From Phascolomyces articulosus (lineage: Eukaryota; Mucoromycota; Mucoromycetes; Mucorales; Lichtheimiaceae), in NCBI GenBank assembly GCA_025677815.1, contig JAIXMP010000006.1, positions 62,001 to 126,000 on the forward strand: a DNA stretch of 64,000 bases, written 5' to 3'. Positions 56,991 through 64,000 of the stretch are shown here, in pieces. Position 1 is the stretch's first letter. Every line of letters begins with the position of its first letter. Below the pieces are notes generated by a model. It was not told where the DNA came from and did no database searches. It saw nothing but the letters and a program-made list of their open reading frames with translations. Made by a program: the position numbers and the translations under genes.

Positions 56991-57566
56991 ATGAGTCAAC
57001 AAGAATCCGACATTTCAAGTTATTTAGCAGAAAGTACATTACGTATTCAAGATCTTCATGAAGCAGAAAAGGTAAAGCATATTGTAATTCTTTTTCTTGT
57101 AAAATAATTGTTTAATCGCGTGTTGTTATTATAGAAACTTGTACTATTAGTTGAAACTGCTGGTGATGCTTTAGCAAACCTTTGCGACGATGCACCTCAA
57201 GATCAAGACCAAGATCAAGTAGTTCGAGAATCAGTTATTGCTTTTCGTGAATTAGCAGCACGTTATTTTAGTCTCGTAAACGTATGTTGAAAAAAGAAAA
57301 AATAACACGGATATTTGGAAGAGTGACGTAAAATTGACGATGAACATCAAATCTATATTCTCTAGGACGTTCAACTATCTTTACGAAGCAATACGCGTTA
57401 TTTATCAGAACAAGGAAGTATAGGAATGACAACAACAAGGAGTATTCCTTTTCGAGAATCAGTCTCAGGAGAGCAAAAAGAATTGGAAGTCTGGACAGCT
57501 GCAGTGGAAACGATCCATCAACGTGTACGAGAGTTAAAAGAAATTGCACAACAACACCAGAAATAA
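56991..57566 (+). CDS. Mediator subunit 11-like protein
   Basis: Three exons (56991-57071, 57135-57281, 57366-57566) give 142 residues. The start MSQQESDISSYLAESTLRIQ is followed by DLHEAEKKLVLLVETAGDAL, close to the Med11 pattern of a short helix (R-I-x-x-L-x-x-x-E-K) and a second helix ending in a small-residue cap. A third helix (FRELAARYFSLVNDVQLSLR) would complete the four-helix bundle formed with Med22 in the Mediator head. Similarity is low and short, so other small helical subunits are possible. It converges on the WRNIP1 gene, with only 76 bp between stop codons. Confidence 0.55.
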
Positions 57567-57642
57567 GGTTATGCGTGACGTTGATGAAAAATACGAATCC
57601 TTTTATTATAACTATTATTTTTATTATCAATATTACAATTTG

Positions 57643-60483
57643 TTATGCGTCCAGGAATTTTGAATTTACCAGTTCATCTGGTAAATAGACTTGATCTACC
57701 GGCTCGTCAAAATCAGGGTTGTATTTGTATCCTTTTCCATACCCAATATTCTGGTTTATTTTGACAGTTCATATAAATTAGAAATTATCTCACTGGTCTC
57801 TTCACTTCCCAACCCTTCGATCTCTATCCATTTAATCTTCATGTTTACCTTCATTAATTTAGTTGGTGCATTACGAATATGTAAAGGAACTGGATAGTTT
57901 GGCTGTGACTGAACGGTCTCTTTTGCCTAGAAATTGTATATAAATGTATTAATAATCCATTTCCACAAACAATTTGAATCATATAATACTTACAAGTTTA
58001 TATGCTTTATATGTTCGGACACTCTTTTTCGCTTCTGCTAAATAAGTTACAAGATGTGCTATTTTATGATTTAGTTGGGAAACGAAAAGAAATAATGCAT
58101 TCGTTAATAACTTACCCAAAATAGTATCACATTCGGGCATTCCTATTCGCTCACATGCTTGATATGTAGAGACCGCCTATATAGATACAGATAACAATGG
58201 ATCGCCATAGATATTGTGAGATGATTCTGTTTTTCCTTCTTACAAGTGAGTTTTTATATTTACCAGTGGTAATGCTGAATTATCTGCTAGACCAATATCT
58301 TCACTTGCACACCGTACCAGTCGTCGTGCAACATATAATGGATCTTCTCCGGCTTCCAGCATACGCGCTAACATATTATCACCAATGACATTAATATCTC
58401 ATATATTTTATCATTTTTTTTTACCATTCCATCCAAAACACACCTAACCAATATAATGCTGCATCTGCATCACTAATAAATAAGTCAACATGATGAGCTT
58501 TTTATCCTGCAAAATCCATTAAATTATTTTCTCTCAAAATACTATTATTAAAAACTGTTTACCTTCCACGTATACTTTTGTGCAATGCACTAATGATATT
58601 ATAGTGTTCTTCACCATTTCGATCATATAATAAATGTGATTTTTGAAATGCACCTAAATCACGAATGAATATAAAAATGATAAGTCCTTTCATTATTATT
58701 ATCGTACAATATTTTCTTTCTCCCTGGGTGATATTGTACCTTTAATAACTTCCACGCGTAGGGGTACTGATTTTGAAGGCAATAAGCTTAATGCAATTTC
58801 AAGTGTGTTTAAAGCATTTCGTGCTATAAAAATAAATATGAAGTTATTTAACATCCTATCAATCATTTTTGGATTTTGATTATTGTTAATACCATCTCCA
58901 TCACTATATGTTGCCAACATGGATAATGCATCCTTTTCTTCTTTCTCCTGTGATTCATCTGGACTTTCTATTTTGTCTTTATCATGTTCCATTGTATTAT
59001 TCCCATCATCCCGCCAATGTTTCACTGCTCTTGACAGTATTTCGGTAATATTCTCTTCGCTTAATCGCTGGAGTACAAAAACTCTACATCGAGATAATAA
59101 AGCAGAGTTGACTTTGAAGCTATTGGATACAGGCAAATTCTGTATTAGTGTGATAACAGTTCGTTAATTGATTCGAGTTGAAGCTAAGGATGTATCAGAA
59201 TTTATATACCTTGGATTCTCTGTAGTTGCACCGATGAGATGAATTGTGCCTTGTTCTACGTAGGGAAGAAACAGATCTTGCTGTGCTTTTGTAAATCTAT
59301 TGTCGCAGTTAGTAACATAAAAATAAAATAATCACTTTATCTCATCTATCCATTTTATATACTACCGAATGAGAAGGAAAACGAGATGCTTTACCTGTGA
59401 ATTTCATCAATAAAAATGATTGTTTTTTGACCAGTAAGTGATAAATGGCCACGTGCTTCTTCAAATGATTTTTTGACATCTGCAGCTCCATGACTTGTGG
59501 CACTTAATTCAACAAATCGAGATTTTGTCATTTTCGAGATAATCCTTGCAACCGTTGTTTTACCACAACCAGGTGTTCCCCTATATAAAAACTTTATTAA
59601 AAACCATTCCTGTATCAACACACATACCGTTACAAAAAAAAGAAGAAGCAAAGGATACCAAAGAATCATTGAGGGAATTCGGTCGGACTGCATAAGTGCT
59701 CGCAAAACTCCTTTCTCACCTAGTAACTCATCTTGTCCGACAAATTCGGATAATGACATTGGACGTACTGGATATTTTATAATAACTCATAGTTAAAAAC
59801 TTAATCTCCATGATAATCAAAAAGAGACAATAGAAATAAATATTCACCTTTTGCAGCAAGCGGCATTGATTCTAAAGCAGGATCTCTTCTTGCTCGCTTT
59901 GGTGGATCAGGGCGGCTATTAGTAGTTGTGGATGAAGTAGAGGGTGATGTGCGTTTAAGTTCGTTGCTGCGACTTGACTGTGGTTGCATTCCTGATGAGG
60001 ATGATTGTGCGTTTGAAGAAGAAGAGGTGGTGGGTTCAAGTCGTTTACCGAATAAGGAAGCCATTTTTGAGGACTGTAAGCATTGGACCAGTGCATGTTA
60101 GAATAAGTATATAGAAACATCGAGCTACAGAGATTCACCACGGCAAAAAGGGTAGATCAGGAACTTACTTGCATAGGACTAGATCGAGCGAGTATTGGTC
60201 CTTTATTATTGGAAGGTTTTTCTGAAGGTTTCGAGAAATTAAGCCGAGATTGTTGAGTTGGAGGAGGTTTTGAAGGATTTCGTTCAGGACTTGGCGTTCC
60301 TGGTGTCATTGTGGTAGATTCTTGTGTTGCTGGAGGTGGGCAATTGGCATCAATATGAGCGTTTATTTCACTATTATGAATGAGCTGACTGCAAATGGGG
60401 CATTCAACTATTTGGAATATTGGTAAGTTTAGAGAATATGTTATGATATGGGTGGGTGAGAATTTACCTTTATTATCTTCCAT
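57643..60483 (-). CDS. WRNIP1/Mgs1 AAA+ ATPase with UBZ finger
   Basis: Fifteen exons: 60468-60483, 60169-60407, 59848-60073, 59659-59767, 59395-59580, 59210-59296, 58893-59119, 58740-58823, 58563-58653, 58444-58472, 58264-58367, 58116-58176, 57994-58037, 57849-57926 and 57643-57750. They total 1689 nt, 562 residues, and all phases match. The first coding exon is only 16 nt. Domains are an N-terminal UBZ4 ubiquitin-binding finger ([20 protein letters not shown]...C), a disordered Ser/Pro linker, the AAA+ core with Walker [10 protein letters not shown], Walker [10 protein letters not shown], sensor GATTENP and the Arg-finger SRC, then the MgsA C-terminal domain ([20 protein letters not shown], then [20 protein letters not shown]). 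The protein acts at stalled replication forks, recognising ubiquitinated PCNA. Confidence 0.95.
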
Positions 60484-60769
60484 TTGATATATATGGTTCG
60501 GGATAAGTCAAACTCAAAAAAGAAAACGCGCCAGAGCAATATATATATAACGCGTTTCATTTTTTTTGTAGAGTCCGCATATGGTAAATTATTCGCGTTC
60601 TTCCATAAAATGGATTGCTATCCAATCAATTACTGCTATCAATATGCTTGTCAAAAGGTGATAGTGTATTATATATATTAATACTAGTTTACATTATGGC
60701 ATGCAGTACAAGTAAGTATGTGAATAGTTTCTTCATAGTTAGTAACACTTCATCAGCAATACTAACCAT
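60484..60769. other. WRNIP1 upstream region
   Basis: Short AT-rich spacer between WRNIP1 and the decayed F-box locus; contains (TA)n tracts. Confidence 0.4.
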
Positions 60770-63110
60770 TTATATCCTATTGTATCGATGCTTTATATTA
60801 TTTAATATTTTCGCTATTTTTTCCATAGTATCACTCTTATATGTTCGCTCAACATTATTGCCTTTTTCATAAATTGTTAATTTTAAAGGTACGTTGCCGA
60901 CAAGACTGTTTTTTGTTTGAAATATCGCATGTATTTCTTCGTCCTGTAGTTTTTCAACTGTTTTTGCACAAATATTAAAGTATTCAAGCCTTGGCACTAA
61001 GAGAATGGATGGATTATTCGCCATCGTTATCGAATGAGTGCCTTGAGTCGTAAGATGTATCAAATTGTTAAGAATTCCTTCTATTCCATCTTTCATGCTA
61101 ATATCAACATTGTATTTGCTTTTGAAATGGATAGAATGTACAGTTATGGAACTTTTTGGTTTATCAACAATATAAAAGCAATCCGATATTGGGTCGTTAC
61201 TCTTTGTACTTGGTGCCCCATCCACATATATTTTCCCAGTTTTGGTGCTTTTAAAAATAATCGTTGCAATCTGCATATCATCAATGATTTACCGCCATGC
61301 TGGCATTTACCTTCCCAAGTACTGCGTATAAGACTGAGTTGACTAAGGTTTGGAAGATCTGCTAATGTATCAAACACAATGTCATCTTGGATACTGATAT
61401 CATGAATATAAATGGATTCTAATGATGGCGGACAGATTTTGATCAAGTTGTGCAAGTCGTTTGATGAGCTGTGCCATGCTTGTCTATTCCAACTAATGGC
61501 AGGTCGTCCACAAATCTCAAGGAAAAGCAAAAGGTCCCGTTGCGTTTTGGAACGTTACTAGTGTGGATATCAACTTTGACGCTTCAGCATAAAGAACAGA
61601 TGCGTTGATACAGAGATGTTTTAAAGAAAATCGGTTTTTTTTCAATTGTTGATATAACGTTTTTGTCGGAGGGGACATCCATCGGCAAGTATGTCAGTTC
61701 TCGTAAACCACTTATAATTAAGTGTGAAGGTAGGTATGGCACCGAAGAAACTTTTGATAGATGATGTTTATCACTATTGTACATACTGTGGAAATTAGTG
61801 AGTTCAGTGTATTGTTGTCAGGCTTCAGTCTTGTTGGAGAAATGGTAAAATTGAATAAGATTAGGGCAGTATTTGTTGATAAGATTGAAAAGAGATAGTT
61901 TTTTAGATGATGCAGTTGATGGTTGTTCCAATAACTCGAGATATCGCAGAGAGCTACCATAACTCTGTAAAATTGATGCCAGACATTGAATTTCAGTAAT
62001 TGATAACTGTATCAGAGGCGAGCGTGCTTTGCCTTGTAGGTGGGTCCATAGGGCACCATCGTTTAATACAGAAGCAGAACTGGTTCCTTTGTATTCACTG
62101 ATGTGTAGATTGATGTGGGTAATGTTTAGGCAACTTCTATAACACTGAATAAATATTTAGTCGAGTCTGCCATTTTCATTGGGATATTAGTCAAGATAAG
62201 AACGTTTAGGGATTTAGCATTATGAACAATAATCCGCTGAAGCGCCTGATCAACTTCATATACACCACTAACCTCTATACCCAAGATTAGTAAAAGCATT
62301 GATGTAGTAGTCATATTATTTATCTGGCTTTTTTTTTCATCTTGTCCAAAAATTCTTACCAACATGTTCAATGTCGTGCCATTCACATCTATAAATAAGC
62401 GCAACAATCTCGGCAGTGTTGACTTTAATGCTACGAACGTATTGGTTATTAACATCCCAAGCCAGTGCAAAATTGTTTTGGTCTCATCGGCAATCGCAAA
62501 TCAATATCACGCCACATACTGTCCGGACACTCGTAAATTTTCTTTTGCCAATGTTTACATGTCGATGCAAGACAGCTTCGTTCTCGGAAAGCCAATCTTC
62601 GAAGAATATTGCTTATCACATCACTGGGAAATACCCAATTGTTGTATTTTTCGACTTGGTTCAAAGCTGCATCTCTCAGAAATTCAAGGACTGCATACAA
62701 TTGGGATTTATTATTGTTGCTTGGTGATAATGACTCGGGTGATTCGTTAATTTGATTCAATCCCTTTTGAACAACTAGATATACATCACGGAGACAGTTT
62801 AGCCGTACATACAAATTACATGCATAAATATAACCATCCATCGAATAAGGCACGTGTTCAATAGATTCATTTACATCTAGAAGTGCAAGTTCCAGGTTTC
62901 CTTGACTATCATGAGCAGCTGCTCGATGTATAAGTACAGTTGCTAATAGATTATTCTTGATTTCTTGAATGGTCAAGTCAAAAAAAATGCGGCTGCTTTA
63001 TGTTCAGGCTCTCCTAATGTCATTTGGTACATGGCATTTCCAAAATGTTCTTGGACCTTGCTGAATTCCAGAGCAGAATGGAGTTCATACGTCCAATATG
63101 CATCATTTGA
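60770..63110 (-). pseudogene. Decayed F-box/TPR paralogue
   Basis: Fragments in different minus-strand frames reproduce the F-box protein at 48.3 kb in the same order. These are LIHRAAAHDSQGNLELALLD (TPR region), FPSDVISNILRRLAFRERSC followed by LASTCKHWQKKIYECP (F-box), then after a one-base shift near 62460 YVRSIKVNTAEIVALIYRCE, followed by WHDIEHV at the shared intron site, then scattered LRR-like pieces (61144-61530; 60770-61276). A second shift lies in a T-run near 62980, between FGNAMYQMTLGEPEHKAAA and DLTIQEIKNNLLATV. Several further stops occur between 62126 and 61276. With this many breaks it is probably a pseudogene; sequencing indels could account for the two homopolymer-linked shifts but not all of them. 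Confidence 0.7.
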
Positions 63111-63796
63111 CAATTATGGCCTCATTATTTTCTTGTAACAAAGAAAGCAAAACGAAAATAAGCACTAATGGCTGTTTACACCAACTTTTTTTTGTACATA
63201 GTGTTATTTCACGCGGGTAAACACACAGACAAGGATTGCCAATATAATCGACTTCATGTACTGTAGATACTAAAATTTTGCAGTGGCAGTTTAAATCAGT
63301 GATATTTAACAGGATAGGTTCTACAATCGTACTTTGTAAAATCAGCCTTCTGTTTGTAGCTTCCTTAGTGAGTTCGGGTACAACCAGCTCATAATACGAG
63401 GCGATTGAAAATAAATTTTCATAAATACTCTTATATGGATACGATGAAACTAAATGATGGAAATATCGGCCAAAACAAACGTTCTTTACGCTCGAGTGAA
63501 TTCTGAAAGTATAAATGGTATGTCTTATATAAAACTTGCTTAGTAAATGTCTGTTTCACAAATGTTGTTCAGATTCGGGTAAACACCATAACGTTAAATG
63601 TATATTTTATATGTTAGATAATTATCATAAGTCTGTAATAATTCTTGCTGACAATAGCAATTTTTCATGTTATAAAATAGCATAAAAATGCTTGACTATG
63701 ATGCAAAAAAACGATATAAATTTGTCAGGTCCGCAAGCATGGGAAAAAAAGACAAGATTTTCCTCCTTTCAACTTTATTAATTATATTACTCTTCA
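63111..63796. other. Intergenic
   Basis: Upstream flank of the decayed F-box locus and of the following plus-strand gene; no gene supported. Confidence 0.4.
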
Positions 63797-64000
63797 ATGA
63801 CTGAAAAGCTTGTATCTATACCGGCTTTTGCTCAACTCTCCAAGCAAGTATGGAGAGTACTTGGTCTCAATCCCGGCAAATTTACTCTCCAAGGTAACAT
63901 ACAATGTCTCATTCTAACTCCATTATGCTCATTCTGGACATTTTTATAAACTTTTATCTTAACGTTGCGATCTCCATTGTAATCTCCAGGTACCAATACT
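63797..64000 (+). CDS. LACTB2-type metallo-beta-lactamase fold hydrolase, 5' end
   Basis: Exon 1 is 63797-63893 and exon 2 begins at 63990, running off the window. The junction reads VWRVLGLNPGKFTLQGTNT, which matches the N-terminal block of LACTB2 (VLGxNPGPxTLQGTNTYL). These proteins are metallo-hydrolases; the human enzyme is a mitochondrial endoribonuclease. The metal-binding HxHxDH motif would lie beyond the window, so activity cannot be judged. Confidence 0.75.

Noticed and set aside
1..64000. CRISPR arrays, bacterial operons, insertion sequences, rRNA genes
   Set aside because: None seen: no regularly spaced repeats or rRNA-like blocks, and the window is eukaryotic nuclear DNA with spliceosomal introns.

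Overview
This is an AT-rich (roughly two-thirds A+T by eye), intron-rich nuclear window from a fungus. The gene content points to an early-diverging lineage, most likely Mucoromycota. Introns are short (about 70-210 bp) with GTRAGT-like donors and CTAAC-like branch points. GRP94/endoplasmin ends in HDEL, an AP-4-type sigma adaptin and GPHR are present, and F-box/TPR and BTB proteins of the kind expanded in Mucorales occur. I assembled gene models by hand, joining exons where reading phase, splice sites and family conservation agreed. Exon coordinates are given in each entry.

Layout. 1-8 kb: 3' exon of a Pcl-type cyclin, a two-exon unknown gene on the minus strand, a decayed LINE retrotransposon, and a 39-residue Cys/His microprotein gene with four exons. 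8-12.3 kb: apparently empty. 12.3-16.3 kb: a DAL5/anion:cation-symporter-type MFS transporter followed by an intronless GH105 unsaturated glycuronyl hydrolase, a plausible uptake-and-cleavage pair. 16.5-31.5 kb: dense housekeeping genes (AP-4 sigma, amino-acid permease, UBE2W-type E2, GRP94, a small unknown protein, DCN1-like neddylation factor, GPHR). 31.5-42.4 kb: sparse, with hairpins, one intronless HET-domain gene, an unresolved multi-exon gene, and a tRNA-derived SINE flanked by a perfect 13-bp target-site duplication. 42.4-64 kb: dense again (BTB protein, CS-Sel1 tail-anchored protein, F-box/TPR protein, USP pseudo-deubiquitinase, DUF1772 protein and its broken copy, methyltransferase-like protein, 50-residue membrane protein, Med11-like subunit, WRNIP1/Mgs1, a decayed F-box paralogue, start of a LACTB2-type hydrolase).

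The most striking signal is a set of micro-exons. The UBE2W gene needs a single-nucleotide exon (position 21674) to rebuild the conserved HPH motif and reach the catalytic cysteine in frame. The amino-acid permease uses exons of 11, 11, 7 and 3 nt. The 39-residue gene uses a 5-nt exon. Each is bounded by good splice sites and is required, or strongly favoured, by frame and homology. The host spliceosome apparently handles exons far too short for ordinary exon definition, probably by recognising introns one at a time.

Several genes share ubiquitin or ubiquitin-like biology (UBE2W, DCN1, two F-box loci, pseudo-USP, UBZ-bearing WRNIP1). They are on both strands and not operonic, so I read this as loose clustering rather than a defined system.
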